64,000 bases of DNA from Brevibacillus agri (GCF_004117055.1 NZ_CP026363.1:3340001-3404000), one strand, 5' to 3'; counted from the first letter of the stretch, positions 8,580 through 17,724 are shown. The notes: generated from the letters alone by a model not told the origin. Numbers and translations are program-made.

Positions 8580-9027
8580 ACATCGTCGTCGTTTCTTGTT
8601 CCGCTTTGCCCAGTCTGTCCTGGAACAGCTTGCCGAGTTGGCCGATGTCTACTTCCCATTTTTCGTCCTTGTAGTAGACAGTAGCCTTCGTCTCTCCCTT
8701 TTTGCCCACGATGCGAATGCTGGCCGTCTTGACTTCATAGCTGCCATCCGGCTGAAACGTAATGTCGGCATCCTTCAGTTCGCTGTCCAGCACAGGGGTG
8801 ATCGTCTTGTCCACCACTTCCTGGGTTGCCACCACCGCTTGCCGCCCCATCTGAATGACTTCCTCCGGGCTGAACTGGAAAAACAGCACCAGCACCACGC
8901 CGATAATGGCAGCGAGCGAAATGATCCGGATCAGGCTGCGCACGACCCATTGTGCCGCCAAAATCACCACGATGATACAAACCGCGACGGGCCAGTAATC
9001 TTTTACGAGTTGAAGAACTTGCTCCAT
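8578..9027 (-). CDS. Membrane-anchored hypothetical protein
   Basis: 149 residues. Two hydrophobic segments lie near the N-terminus (about 12-30, WPVAVCIIVVILAAQWVV, and 34-51, IISLAAIIGVVLVLFFQF). A soluble domain rich in beta-strand sequence follows (VKTASIRIVGKKGETKATVYYKDEKWEV). The start is ATG 9027, seven bases after GGAGG; a GTG at 9033 is too close to it. No known family recognised; the soluble part is likely outside the membrane. It is monocistronic. Confidence 0.7.
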   Translation of the reverse strand: MEQVLQLVKDYWPVAVCIIVVILAAQWVVRSLIRIISLAAIIGVVLVLFFQFSPEEVIQMGRQAVVATQEVVDKTITPVLDSELKDADITFQPDGSYEVKTASIRIVGKKGETKATVYYKDEKWEVDIGQLGKLFQDRLGKAEQETTTM

Positions 9028-9119
9028 CCTCACCCCTCCTTCACCATCCCATTCTCGCCAAAAATGGGCGGTCGTTAATCAACAACCGGCGAGAAAATGG
9101 CGATTGTTTTGGAAAAGTA

Positions 9120-9148
9120 GAAAAAACCGCCGCATGATGTGCGGACGG
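9120..9148 (-). terminator. Terminator of the former gene at 9181-9550
   Basis: Minus strand: CCGTCCGCA, loop, TGCGGCGG, then TTTTTT. It follows the TGA at 9181 by about 30 bases and shows that a minus-strand transcript ended here. Confidence 0.55.
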
Positions 9149-9180
9149 ACATGTTTGCCTGGCCTTCCCAAGCCTTAACA

Positions 9181-9550
9181 TCATTCGACAATCCGGGCCA
9201 AGAGTCCTGCCCCCGGGCGTAAAAACCGCGAAGCGGCATGCGTCGCAAGCCTTGCCAGCTTTTGCTTCCCGGTGATTTTCTTCGCGATAAAAATGTCTGT
9301 CAGCTCAAGGGCGGCCATGCCTTCACCGAGCTGTGCCACGGTACTGTGCCACGGTTATTCCCGCCGCTCGGCAATCGCGATCTGCCTGTGGGCAATATCC
9401 GAACATCGTATGCGGCTTGATCGCAGGCCGGAGAGCAGCCCCTTCTGCATTAGAGCGACTGCCTCTGTAGCAACTTGTACTCCATGCGGTTCAGAACACT
9501 GGGCAGAGCGGCGTGACCAGTTCGTCCGCGCTATTTCCGATCAGCTTCAT
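9181..9550 (-). pseudogene. Decayed gene downstream of the D-serine regulator
   Basis: The ATG at 9550 lies 5 bases after the stop of the regulator gene. It reads MKLIGNSADELVTP, then stops. Coding sense continues through at least three frame changes: LPSVLNRMEYK, then ATEAVALMQKGLLSG, then IKPHTMFGYCPQADRDC, and finally VAQLGEGMAALELTDIFIAKK to LLARIVE and a TGA at 9181, with a terminator beyond. Joined, it would be a soluble protein of about 120 residues. I do not recognise the family. Its position suggests a role with D-serine or D-amino-acid catabolism. Confidence 0.5.
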
Positions 9551-9554
9551 CGGG

Positions 9555-10211
9555 TCAGTCTTGCTCCGGCTTTTGGCTTTTGCGCAGCTCATCGAGATAG
9601 CTGTACAACGTCACCTTGGAAATTTTCAATTCGGCCGCCACCTTCTCCAGTGCGCCTTTAATTAAAAACACGCCTTTTTGGTCCATGAACTGGACGATTT
9701 GCAGCTTTTCGTTTTTGTCGATTTTCTCCACGTCTTTCTCGGAGATCGTCTGGGCAATCAGCTTTTCCACGATCTCCCACACGTTTTGCACAACTTCCGC
9801 TCCTTCGCGCTCCAGCGGCTCCCCGCCCATGCGGATGAAGTCCTCGATAAACTCCCGTGTGCTGACAAGCGGCTGGATGTCGATGTTGATGCAAAAAGCG
9901 CCGATCGCTTCCCCTTCGGCATTGCGGATCAGGGCAGTCGTCGACTTGATCGTCCGCCCGTCCTCCGTCTCGGTCCGGTAATTGGCTACGACGTCATTTT
10001 GCAGCTTTTGGGACAAAAGCACCTGTGTGATGAGCTGATGGAACGACTGGCCGATAGCCCTTCCTGTTACATGGTTGTTGGCTGCGTAAATAACCGAAGA
10101 TTGCGGCGAGCTTAAATCGTGAATTACAACCTCGCAGTTCTTCCCGAAAGTCTGGGCCATGGCGTCCGCAATCGGAATGTAACGCTTTAATTCCTCCCCG
10201 TATTTCCCCAT
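9555..10211 (-). CDS. YheO/DauR-like PAS transcriptional regulator
   Basis: 218 residues. An N-terminal YheO-like PAS domain (about 5-125) contains VVIHDLSSPQSSVIYAANN and TKALIRN/GAFCINID-type strands. A C-terminal helix-turn-helix follows (about 165-215; KLQIVQFMDQKGVFLIKGA and ISKVTLYSYLDEL). This architecture matches DauR and related regulators of D-amino-acid catabolism. The gene lies downstream of dsdA on the same strand, so a role as its regulator is a reasonable inference. The start is ATG 10211 with AAAGGAG. Confidence 0.87.
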   Translation of the reverse strand: MGKYGEELKRYIPIADAMAQTFGKNCEVVIHDLSSPQSSVIYAANNHVTGRAIGQSFHQLITQVLLSQKLQNDVVANYRTETEDGRTIKSTTALIRNAEGEAIGAFCINIDIQPLVSTREFIEDFIRMGGEPLEREGAEVVQNVWEIVEKLIAQTISEKDVEKIDKNEKLQIVQFMDQKGVFLIKGALEKVAAELKISKVTLYSYLDELRKSQKPEQD

Positions 10212-10492
10212 GCTTCCCGCTCCTTTCGTCCATGCTGGCGTTGCGGCTTGTTAGCCCTCATTTTATTTGCATGTATATTTTTTCAAGGTAATAGCATAAT
10301 TTTTTCTATGAAATTCGAAAAAAGAGATTTTCTTATCGAACTGGGTAGACAGCCGCAAAAAGATGAATCTTCCACACTTCCTGGGCTATTGGTCCTTTGC
10401 GGAAAGAAGCGCCGAGAAAAAATTATATACGAGAGCCTCTTCGTTTTTTCTTTCTAAGTTTATACTTTTTTCTACAAACTTGCAGCTAAAAA
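10212..10492. other. AT-rich intergenic region upstream of the regulator
   Basis: No gene seen. The stretch is much richer in A and T than its surroundings. On the minus strand TTGAAA (10281-10286) and TAAAAT (10260-10265) form a possible promoter for the regulator, but the spacer is only 15 bases, so the call is weak. A TATAAT-like hexamer near 10430 lacks a -35. Confidence 0.35.
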
Positions 10493-10532
10493 AACTCAAA
10501 AAGAACCGCCGCCGATCCCCCAGACCGACGGC
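10493..10532 (-). terminator. Terminator after dsdA
   Basis: Minus strand: GCCGTCGGTC, loop TGGGG, GATCGGCGGC (ten pairs, three of them G-U), then GGTTCTTTTT. Confidence 0.65.
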
Positions 10533-10546
10533 GCTCTGTTGCGCGA

Positions 10547-11914
10547 CTAGATGTTGCGTTGGTCGTACTGCATGCCTTTGGCATAATACGCTTCCTGGAT
10601 GTGCGCCGGAACCATGCTGCCTCCGGTCGCCCAGACGATATGGGTCGCGTTTGCCAGTTTGTCGGCAAGCCCTTGCTGCTCGATGTAGCGCTGCCCCGCC
10701 TCGGTCGAAAGCAGGCGGACTGGCCCCGGCATGCCAGCGAGAGCAGACGGCTCCAGCCGCACAGACTCGCTGTCGCGCAGCGCCCGCAGCAGCCGGTACA
10801 ACTCCTCGTCAGCCACGGTGTAAACGCCGCTGAGCAGCGATTCCATCACCTTGCCGACGAAACGGGAAGGCCGCCCCACGGCCAGTCCGTCCGCTTCTGT
10901 CCTGTTGTCGATGCCAAAGTCTTGCACGGCTACCTGGTCATGCAGGCCAGTCATCAGGCCGAGCAGCATACAAGGCGAATGTGTCGGCTCCGCAAAAAAG
11001 CAGTGGACGTGATCGCCGTAGACGAGCTTCAAGCCGTAGGCGACGCCGCCCGGGCCGCCGCCTACCCCGCACGGCAAGTACACAAAGAGCGGATGCTCGC
11101 TGTCGACCACAACCTGCTGTTCCTCCAGTTGCTTTTTCACTCGTTCAGCGGCCACGGCGTAGCCGAGAAACAGCCGCTGGGAGTTTTCATCGTCAATAAA
11201 ATAGCACTGCGGATCGGCTTCCGCCTGTTTTCTGCCCTCTTCCACCGCTTTGCCGTAGTCGGACTGGTATTCGAGCACCTGCACGCCCTTAGCGCGGAGC
11301 AGCTCCTTTTTCCACGCTTTCGCATCGGCGGACATATGTACCGTCACCTGAAAGCCGAGCTTCGCGCTCATCACACCGATGCTCAGCCCGAGATTGCCCG
11401 TCGACCCTACAGCGATGGAGTAGCGGGAAAACAACTCGCGATACGAATCAGAGGCAAACACGGCGTAGTCCCCGTCAACAGGCAGCAGACCGTGCTTGTC
11501 GGCCAATTCCTCCGCATGGGCGAGAACCTCGTAGATGCCGCCTCTCGCCTTGATAGAGCCTGCGATTGGCAGGTGGCTATCGCACTTCAGCAGGAGCCGC
11601 CCCGGAATTTCCTGTGCGAAGCGGGCCGCCAGTTCGCTTTGCATTTTGCCGATGGAGACGAGCGGCGACTCGATCAGTCCGCCTGCCTCGGCCGTTTCCG
11701 GAAATGCGCGTTGAATGAAAGGCGCGAATCGGCGCAAACGTTCCTCCGCCTCGCGCACCTCATCGGCCGTAACCGACAGAGCCGCACGGGCGATGGGGGC
11801 ATAGCCCGGATTTGTCCAAAATACTTCTTTCGTCGCCATCATTTCGGACAATAACGGATACTCCCGCTTCCACTGCTCGATTGATTTTCCTGCTACTTTC
11901 ACACTGTTTTCCAT
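10547..11914 (-). CDS. dsdA: D-serine ammonia-lyase (D-serine dehydratase)
   Basis: PLP enzyme that converts D-serine to pyruvate and ammonia, allowing use and detoxification of D-serine. The 455-residue protein is collinear with DsdA. It has the PLP lysine in AGSIKARGG (Lys122), the glycine loop [11 protein letters not shown], the family block [13 protein letters not shown] and a C-terminal WATGGSMVP. The start ATG 11914 follows GGAGGCGATTGCG; two further codons upstream are possible but lack a site. It is followed by a terminator and then, on the same strand, by a DauR-like regulator. Confidence 0.95.
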   Translation of the reverse strand: MENSVKVAGKSIEQWKREYPLLSEMMATKEVFWTNPGYAPIARAALSVTADEVREAEERLRRFAPFIQRAFPETAEAGGLIESPLVSIGKMQSELAARFAQEIPGRLLLKCDSHLPIAGSIKARGGIYEVLAHAEELADKHGLLPVDGDYAVFASDSYRELFSRYSIAVGSTGNLGLSIGVMSAKLGFQVTVHMSADAKAWKKELLRAKGVQVLEYQSDYGKAVEEGRKQAEADPQCYFIDDENSQRLFLGYAVAAERVKKQLEEQQVVVDSEHPLFVYLPCGVGGGPGGVAYGLKLVYGDHVHCFFAEPTHSPCMLLGLMTGLHDQVAVQDFGIDNRTEADGLAVGRPSRFVGKVMESLLSGVYTVADEELYRLLRALRDSESVRLEPSALAGMPGPVRLLSTEAGQRYIEQQGLADKLANATHIVWATGGSMVPAHIQEAYYAKGMQYDQRNI

Positions 11915-12064
11915 CGCAATCGCCTCCATTTTTGTTCCTGCTGCTCGTCAGGTTGCTTGTTCGCCCGGTGATGCGACTGGTGTGGTATACTTGCTCGTTC
12001 GCATCGCATCGTGACTGTACATATTTTACCAGCTCGCCCGTATCCGTATCGCGATTGGCACATT

Positions 12065-12093
12065 TTGCAAACTTTTTTAACGATTGTTATAAT
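12065..12093 (+). promoter_or_regulatory. Sigma-A promoter for the 12193 gene
   Basis: TTGCAA (12065-12070), 17-base spacer, TATAAT (12088-12093). It drives the acetyltransferase and the Nudix gene after it. Confidence 0.8.
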
Positions 12094-12192
12094 AGCACAA
12101 ATACAAAGCTTGCCAATAGCAAGCAACGGCTGGAAGCTGGCAGGTCTGTGCTGCAAAAGCAGACTAAACCCCAGCCAAAAGGAGAGAACAAA

Positions 12193-12645
12193 ATGGAAAT
12201 CAGAAAGCTGGCTCCGCACGAGGAGGCCCCCATGCCCCTGCTATTGCTTGCAGATCCTTCGCCAAAATTGGTGGAAGACTACCTGAAAAGGGGGCAGTGC
12301 TATGTCGCCGTCCAGGACGCGGCCGTCGTCGGGGTCTACGTCCTGATCCCTACCCGCCCGGACACGATCGAGCTGGTCAATATTGCGGTGGATGAAGCTC
12401 ATCAAGGAAAAGGCATCGGCAAACAACTCGTTTTGCACGCCATCGAGGTGGCAAAGGCGTCCGGATACAAAACGATCGAGGTCGGCACAGGCAATTCCAG
12501 CCTGAATCAGCTCGCCCTTTACCAGAAATGCGGGTTTCGCATGACCTGGATCGACCGCGACTTTTTTCTCCGCCATTACGAAGAAGCGATCATCGAAAAC
12601 GGCATTCCATTGACCGATATGGTCCGATTCTCCCAAGATATTTGA
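12193..12645 (+). CDS. GNAT-family acetyltransferase
   Basis: 150 residues from ATG 12193 with AAAAGGAGAG. The central GNAT core is clear: IELVNIAVDEAHQGKGIGKQLV (strand 4 and the acetyl-CoA loop) and NQLALYQKCGFRMTWIDRDFF (motif B, with the Y-x-K-x-G-F pattern). The N-terminal half is short. This layout matches the YvbK-like acetyltransferases of bacilli. The substrate is unknown. The gene is 35 bases before the Nudix gene, with a shared promoter. Confidence 0.85.
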   Translation: MEIRKLAPHEEAPMPLLLLADPSPKLVEDYLKRGQCYVAVQDAAVVGVYVLIPTRPDTIELVNIAVDEAHQGKGIGKQLVLHAIEVAKASGYKTIEVGTGNSSLNQLALYQKCGFRMTWIDRDFFLRHYEEAIIENGIPLTDMVRFSQDI

Positions 12646-12680
12646 ATACTGCGCATATCGCCATATCAGAAAGGATTCCC

Positions 12681-13181
12681 ATGTATACATACACAATCTG
12701 TTTTCTTATGCATCAAAACGAGTTTCTGCTGTTGAATCGGCGCAAACCGCCATTGATGGGCCGCTGGAACGGCGTCGGCGGCAAGCTCGCACCAAACGAG
12801 TCACCGCTTGCCTGCGTTCTCCGCGAAGTATTCGAAGAAACCGGCATTCCGTTGACCTCCGCCCGCTACAAAGGAATCGTCTCGTGGAAGCTCGACAGGA
12901 CGGTACTTGGCGGAATGTACGCTTTCGTAGCCGAGCTGCCGGATGCATGGGAGCGTTTTGACACGCCCCGGCGAGTCGAGGAAGGCATTCTGGACTGGGT
13001 GACGCTGGACTGGATCTTGCACCCGGACAACGAAGGAATTGCGGAAAATGTCCCGCGTTTTTTACCGTATATGTTGGAAAACGACGAGCCTGTCGAGCAC
13101 GCATTTACATATGAAGGCGGCCGGGTGATTGACTACGAGCGGGTTTCGCTTCTGGAATTATCTCCATACCTGTTTGGTTGA
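12681..13181 (+). CDS. Nudix hydrolase, MutT / 8-oxo-dGTP diphosphatase type
   Basis: 166 residues from ATG 12681 with AGAAAGGA upstream. The Nudix box is intact (GGKLAPNESPLACVLREVFE, then ETGI). The start YTICFLMHQNEFLLLNR and the WNGVGGK block fit MutT-type enzymes that hydrolyse oxidised nucleotides, but the substrate is not proven. The C-terminal 60 residues carry VPRFLPYMLENDEPVEHAFTY, usual for 8-oxo-dGTP diphosphatases of bacilli. It is the last gene before the low-GC island. Confidence 0.85.
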   Translation: MYTYTICFLMHQNEFLLLNRRKPPLMGRWNGVGGKLAPNESPLACVLREVFEETGIPLTSARYKGIVSWKLDRTVLGGMYAFVAELPDAWERFDTPRRVEEGILDWVTLDWILHPDNEGIAENVPRFLPYMLENDEPVEHAFTYEGGRVIDYERVSLLELSPYLFG

Positions 13182-13532
13182 TTCCCTTAACCACAGCCTA
13201 GATGGTAGAATATCCCTATACTATCGCTGAAGACGAATTTGCTTGCTTAAGCTAAAACCAGGTTTGTTCTTAGCTATTACTTTGGGCATCCTTGGCTGCT
13301 CACCTTCAAATCCAGAGGAAACTGATACCCCCAAATATAAAGAGTATTCAAATCCTGAATTCGGGATAACCCTCCAATACACACCTGAACTTGAGATTGA
13401 TAAATGATCCAACTTGTCTTGTTAGGTTTAAGTCAAAAAAAAGAACATGAGAATGATGAATTTATCGAAAACATCTCCATTAATGTAAAAGATATTGGCT
13501 CTTTTCAACTTGATATGATACAAGTTGCTATT

Positions 13533-14987
13533 TGAGCACTTTGCATAATTCCATTTTCGAGAAAAAGACAACAGATTTATATGGCCTGTGGTTGGTTTCA
13601 ATGTCGTGATGTGATGGCTTTGGAAAAATGGGCAGACCTGCAGAATTTTCGTCTATGCTGAAAAATTTAAGCTGCGGCTTTGCTTGAATGCTTAACCATG
13701 GCTAGTGCAGAAGCCAGCAATACAATGGCGTTAAGGTACTGGTGCGTTGTGACTTTCTGAATTCCCCAAACGTGCATCGCATCGGCTGTTAGATAGGTTT
13801 TCAAGCGGGAATTGCATCGTTCCACGCTAGTTCTTTCGTTGTACAGTTCTTTCCAACGCTTGCTCTCCCGATGCGGTGTGGAGTAGCGGCGCAGATCACT
13901 GGTTGTATCCACCTTAACGACCATCCCATAATTGGAAGACGAACAAGCGGCCATTCCGAGCGGGCAGTCTACCTTGCCTGTAGCATGGGGACAGCGGAAT
14001 TTCAGAACATCGCCATCCGCTCCCCAATAGGTCATCGGAAAACCCATGGAGCAGCAAGGCGTTCCGTTTGATGTCATGCCGGCAGGCGGCTCTTTCTCAT
14101 TGCGAAGATTCATCGGGATGATCGCCTGTGCTTTCAAATTCCGGGCAGCCTCATAGTTTTTTAGTTGGTCGTACCCAGCATCGAGGACAAAGAAGCTGAC
14201 TTTGGTTTTTGCCGCGACTTGTTCCATCAGATCTGGCGCCATATCGCCGTCATGGACATGAGCCGGTGTCACGGCGAGCGCCATCGGCAGTTCGCTTTTG
14301 GTATCGACGGCGAGATGAAGCTTGTAGCCAAACCACTTCACCTTATTGCCGAAGGAGTCGAACTTGGCACCCCAGTTTGCATTGCCTGTGAGCTCGCTTT
14401 TACGTTTCGGCTGTTTCTTCTCGTAGGCATGGATCGCGGCACTATCGATGGCCACATGACTTCCATCGACGATGCCTTCTTGCTTGCAGCGTGTGACCAG
14501 ATCCTCAAAAAGTCGCTTGACCAGGTCTTTGCTCGTAAGCTCGGCAAAGACGCGGCTCAACGTTGCCACGGAAGGAGCTTTCCGATCAAGCCGAAGTCCG
14601 CATCGATAGCGAAAACGAAGATCCATATCCAGCCGGCGATGTAGGCCAGTGAACGTACTGATATTCTCAAGCGGAGCTGCAAGCAAAGCCCGAAGGATTC
14701 CTTGTCTGCAGTGACCGTCAGCGCCTCGGGGGGAACGGCTTCTCAGTTCTTTGGCGTAAGGACGTAGGTCAAGAGCGCTGAAAAAGATAGGCAATCGTTC
14801 TTTGGATTCAAGTTTTTGCAGTTCCTCGAAGGAAAACAGACTTTCTTGAAGAATATACAAGGTGACTTCCTCCTTTTGGGCGTTTTTGGTTTGGTCACCG
14901 AAAAACTTCTCCAAATTGGGGTGAAGTCCCTTTTTTATCCCTAGAAATCCTTGTGTCTCAAGGGCTCAGATTTCTGCAAAATGCTCA
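13533..14987. mobile_element. IS1182-type insertion sequence
   Basis: Inverted ends TGAGCACTTTGCATAATTC (from 13533) and, on the other strand, TGAGCATTTTGCAGAAATC (from 14987) agree at 15 of 19 positions and enclose a single transposase gene. Length is about 1455 bp. The right end abuts an AT palindrome (TTTTTAAAAAT), in line with the preference of this family for palindromes. No target duplication is clear. The exact ends are uncertain by a few bases. Confidence 0.7.
13667..14860 (-). CDS. DDE transposase, IS1182 family
   Basis: 397 residues from TTG 14860, which has AAAGGAGG eight bases before it and gives the usual family start LYILQESLFSFEELQ. A longer frame with ATG at 14914 also exists. 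The N-terminal DUF772-type domain contains LRPYAKELRSRSPRGADGH. The DDE catalytic core has HVAIDSAAI, FVLDAGYDQ and NERTSVERCNSRLK. A Cys motif sits in the insertion domain (CPHATGKVDCPLG). It appears full length and intact, so the element may be active. Confidence 0.88.
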   Translation of the reverse strand: MYILQESLFSFEELQKLESKERLPIFFSALDLRPYAKELRSRSPRGADGHCRQGILRALLAAPLENISTFTGLHRRLDMDLRFRYRCGLRLDRKAPSVATLSRVFAELTSKDLVKRLFEDLVTRCKQEGIVDGSHVAIDSAAIHAYEKKQPKRKSELTGNANWGAKFDSFGNKVKWFGYKLHLAVDTKSELPMALAVTPAHVHDGDMAPDLMEQVAAKTKVSFFVLDAGYDQLKNYEAARNLKAQAIIPMNLRNEKEPPAGMTSNGTPCCSMGFPMTYWGADGDVLKFRCPHATGKVDCPLGMAACSSSNYGMVVKVDTTSDLRRYSTPHRESKRWKELYNERTSVERCNSRLKTYLTADAMHVWGIQKVTTHQYLNAIVLLASALAMVKHSSKAAA

Positions 14988-15154
14988 TTTTTAAAAATGG
15001 AAAATGATTTATGTTCACTTATACAGGTGAACAAACGAAATATGAAACATACGAAAAAGTTATCGATTCCATGATTCGGTCGATTAAATTCAGCACTATC
15101 GAGTAAATAATTCTTGATATTACTACCTTTCCATATCCATTCTCCAAGGATGTT

Positions 15155-15431
15155 TGTGAACGCTCACCAAAATGTTGACCACTTTGCTCATCATAAAGTT
15201 ACCCACCTGACAGTTTGAGCACACGTCATCATTTTCACACCTAATTGCAAATGTTTTTACTGAGCCAAGGATCGTCAAGGGCTTGCGTAGCAAGGGGTTT
15301 ACCCTTTATCCTTGACGATCCTTGGTGCAGGAAATAAAATGCTACTTTGTGTGAAAAAAAGCATCGTAGGTGGTCAACTCGAAGATGAGCGTTTGCTCCA
15401 AAAATGGTCAACTTTTTGATTAGCATTCACA
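15155..15431. mobile_element. 277-bp non-autonomous element with IS21-like ends (MITE)
   Basis: The ends are TGTGAACGCTCACC (15155 rightwards) and TGTGAATGCTAATC (15431 leftwards, other strand). They continue into AAAANGTTGACCA on both sides and match at 26 of the first 32 positions, as in IS21-family ends. The element is flanked by a direct repeat GATGTT (15149-15154 and 15432-15437), a target duplication. Inside is a perfect 16-bp hairpin, CCAAGGATCGTCAAGG (15265-15280) and its complement (15310-15325). Further GTTGACC and GATGAGC copies lie near both ends. No transposase is left. Confidence 0.7.
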
Positions 15432-15558
15432 GATGTTATCCAAATGGATAAGGGTGAAGATACAGCTTGACAAGATAAGGGGGGATGACTCAAATCAAAT
15501 TTCGGGGCTTGAATATTTGGCACTACTATCTTCAACTATCGAATCCAGTTAACTAACC

Positions 15559-15590
15559 AAAAGCTGCCGTTAAAACTTAGGCAGCCTTTT
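15559..15590. terminator. Bidirectional terminator
   Basis: AGCTGCC and GGCAGCC arms with an 11-base loop, and T runs on both sides. It could end the minus-strand gene at 15722 or a plus-strand transcript from the island. Confidence 0.5.
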
Positions 15591-15721
15591 CAATTCTTCT
15601 GTTATTCTTAGCTTGTTTTTTATTGTATTCAATTTTGTGAGGGAATAATAATTTCTCTCCAGAAACATCTTGATTAATTACGTTAAATAGAAAATTACGA
15701 ATGATTTAAGTCTCTTTATAA

Positions 15722-16162
15722 TCATCCAACGTAATCCTCAATCTCAAGTAGACAGGAAAGTTCATAAGACTGAATACCATGTACTTCGTTCTCAAAATCC
15801 ACTTCACATTTCATCGACATTCTTATGGAGCGATCCGTTCTCTCCCCGAATTCCATGTTAGTAACGCAGACTGGACTATGGTAATAGGACAAATAAATTG
15901 ACGCATCAGGCATAGGAACTTCGTAATCCTCGAAAGCGACGTCGGTAAACTCGTAAGCCTTATTCTCCAAATCCCTCCAACTCCGAACACCTGGCAATTC
16001 ACGAAAATCAATACTGATCTTTGTATGTATTGGGTTATCTATACATTCATTTCCTTCCAGCTCAAATGGGCTCAAATTTACTTCGATTGAATGATATAAC
16101 TTCCCATCAAATAAATTTGAGGAGTATTTACCACCAATTGCTACTAGTTTTACAGGTTTCAT
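15722..16162 (-). CDS. Orphan hypothetical protein
   Basis: 146 residues from ATG 16162 (weak GGGGGT site). It is soluble, acidic and rich in beta-strand sequence (SIEVNLSPFELEG, IRMSMKCEVDFEN, YELSCLLEIEDYVG) with no signal or known motif. Base composition is AT-rich compared with the flanking chromosome. It is in a region of IS debris. Its size, acidity and isolation resemble stray immunity proteins of polymorphic toxins, but no toxin is present and this is speculation. Confidence 0.55.
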   Translation of the reverse strand: MKPVKLVAIGGKYSSNLFDGKLYHSIEVNLSPFELEGNECIDNPIHTKISIDFRELPGVRSWRDLENKAYEFTDVAFEDYEVPMPDASIYLSYYHSPVCVTNMEFGERTDRSIRMSMKCEVDFENEVHGIQSYELSCLLEIEDYVG

Positions 16163-16312
16163 GACTACCCCCAGCATTTTCACGATTTTTTTGCAGTAAT
16201 TAGTTTGATTATACATCCAAAAGTTGGATTTTTCATCAGATAAAAAACGCTCACTCTGGCTAAAAAATGAAAGTTTAGCGCAAGGCCGATGCACACTTGT
16301 TTAATGAAAAAA

Positions 16313-16605
16313 GTGGATCAGCTACACTAAATTGGATAGAAAAATAAGGGCTTGGAGAATAAACCTATCATGTTACGGAGCGGAACTCTACAATGCCAAA
16401 ACAACGACGACGTACCTTTACCTCAGAAACAGAGTTTGTGAATCAGATGAACTCGCAGAATCTCCGTCATCTGGAGCTGGAATTATACGATTACGTGAAC
16501 TGGTTTAACAAGCATCGCATTCACGAAACCTTAGACTACATGACGCCTGTTCAGTATCGCCAAGAAGCCCTAAAAAAATTGTCTGATTTGCTGTTGACAA
16601 TCCAC
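16313..16605. mobile_element. IS3-family remnant with internal deletion
   Basis: The frame from 16393 starts MPKQRRRTFTSE, as OrfA of IS3 elements does. It then jumps directly to the last part of OrfB: HLELELYDYVNWFNKHRIHE and YMTPVQYRQEALKK. About 1 kb between them is gone. Possible ends are GTGGATCAGCTACACTAAAT (from 16313) and ATCCAC (ending 16605); read inwards they share GTGGAT and an AAAT block. No target duplication is seen. Confidence 0.6.
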
Positions 16606-17494
16606 CTCTGGAGCACAGCAGGCTCTATATTTAATTGTCCAGTGCTTGCTTCAACCAGGGGATGCAGTTGCGATTGAAGATCCTTCATATTGCTATTCGC
16701 TGCCCTTATTTAAATCAGCTGGACTAAGACCCTTTTTGTTACCTGCTGATAATCATGGGATTAATCCGGATGATATCGTGCAATTGCATAAGCAGCATCG
16801 CATAAAAATGGTATTTCTTAACCCCAATTTTCAAAATCCCAATGGGTCGTTACTCGACCTGGAACGTAGAAGAAGGGTACTGGAAATTTCGTCTTACTAC
16901 GGAATACCGATTATTGAGGATGATCCATATAGTTTAACTGCTTTTGATAAAACACATGTTTCAACGTTAAAATCCATGGACCAAAATGGTACCGTTCTCT
17001 ACGTCAGTTCTCTAAGCAAAATCGTCGCGTCAGGATTGCGAATCGGATGGATTTTTGGCCCACAAACAGTAATTGAACGCTTGGCGGATGCAAAACAACA
17101 AATCGATTTTGGACATAGCATTATTCCTGAATGGATCGCAACCCAGTTTTTATCGTCTGAGGATTTCTCGATACATATGCACAAGCTTCGTGACTCACTC
17201 GCATTGAATAGAGACAAAATCGTTTTCTCGTTATATGACCAACTTGATGACCAGGTAGAGTTTCTAATACCTGAGGGAGGCATTCATATCTGGTGCAAAG
17301 TGAAGGAAGACGTTAGCGAACAACAATTATTTAAGGAGGCAATCAAAAGAGGAGTTGTTTATGTACCTGGAAGTGTGTTCGGGACACAGAAAGGATATGC
17401 TCGCTTTACATTCGGCCGAGCTAAGGAAGAACATATACATGAAGCAATTTCTCGCTTTGCAGATGCATTACGTAGTTTCAAAAAAGGCAAATGA
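16606..17494 (+). pseudogene. MocR-type PLP aminotransferase, 5' truncated
   Basis: Open from the IS3 remnant to 17494, with the start region missing. The first recognisable residues are STSGAQQALYLIVQCLLQPG, normally in the middle of a GntR/MocR regulator or an aminotransferase of the 2-aminoadipate type. The PLP lysine is present (YVSSLSKIVASGLRIGW), as are NPNFQNPNG and the C-terminal FTFGRAKEEHI. Roughly 180 residues are lost, including any winged-helix domain. A TTG at 16646 could start a 282-residue protein, but it would lack part of the cofactor site. Not functional, in my judgement. Confidence 0.65.
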
Positions 17495-17724
17495 TATCTC
17501 ATAAGCAAGGGCTGCCCAAAAGCAGGTTTTCTACTGGCAGGTAGCAGCCATTTTCTTTATCGCTTTGTTGAACAGGTAGGTTGTGATTGCAGTGGATGGT
17601 TTAATCGATATAACATTGGATGGTTTGTTTTCATACTTTTTCTTTTATCATAGATAGCAAGTCGGGATTCATTGAGGAGTGATCGTACTTGACTATTTAA
17701 GACAAAAAAGAATCCAAGATCAAA

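Larger units (their letters stand above)
13243..15106 (+). pseudogene. Small lipoprotein gene (DcrB/PsbP-like), split by an IS element
   Basis: Two pieces of one gene flank the IS. The 5' piece opens near TTG 13243 with a lipoprotein signal (LFLAITLGILGC, Cys about residue 19). It goes on to EYSNPEFGITLQYTPELEI, which resembles the DcrB/PsbP-like lipoproteins of bacilli. A stop at about 13405 and a frame change lead to EFIENISINVKDIGSFQLDM. After the IS, YTGEQTKYETYEKVIDSMI and IRSIKFSTIE end at the TAA at 15104-15106. The gene is inactivated by both the frameshift and the insertion. Its base composition is AT-rich, like the rest of the island. Confidence 0.55.

Noticed and set aside
13533-14987. 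Target duplication of the IS1182-type element
   Set aside because: Flanking bases TATT and TTTT do not match; the family often inserts at palindromes without a clear duplication.
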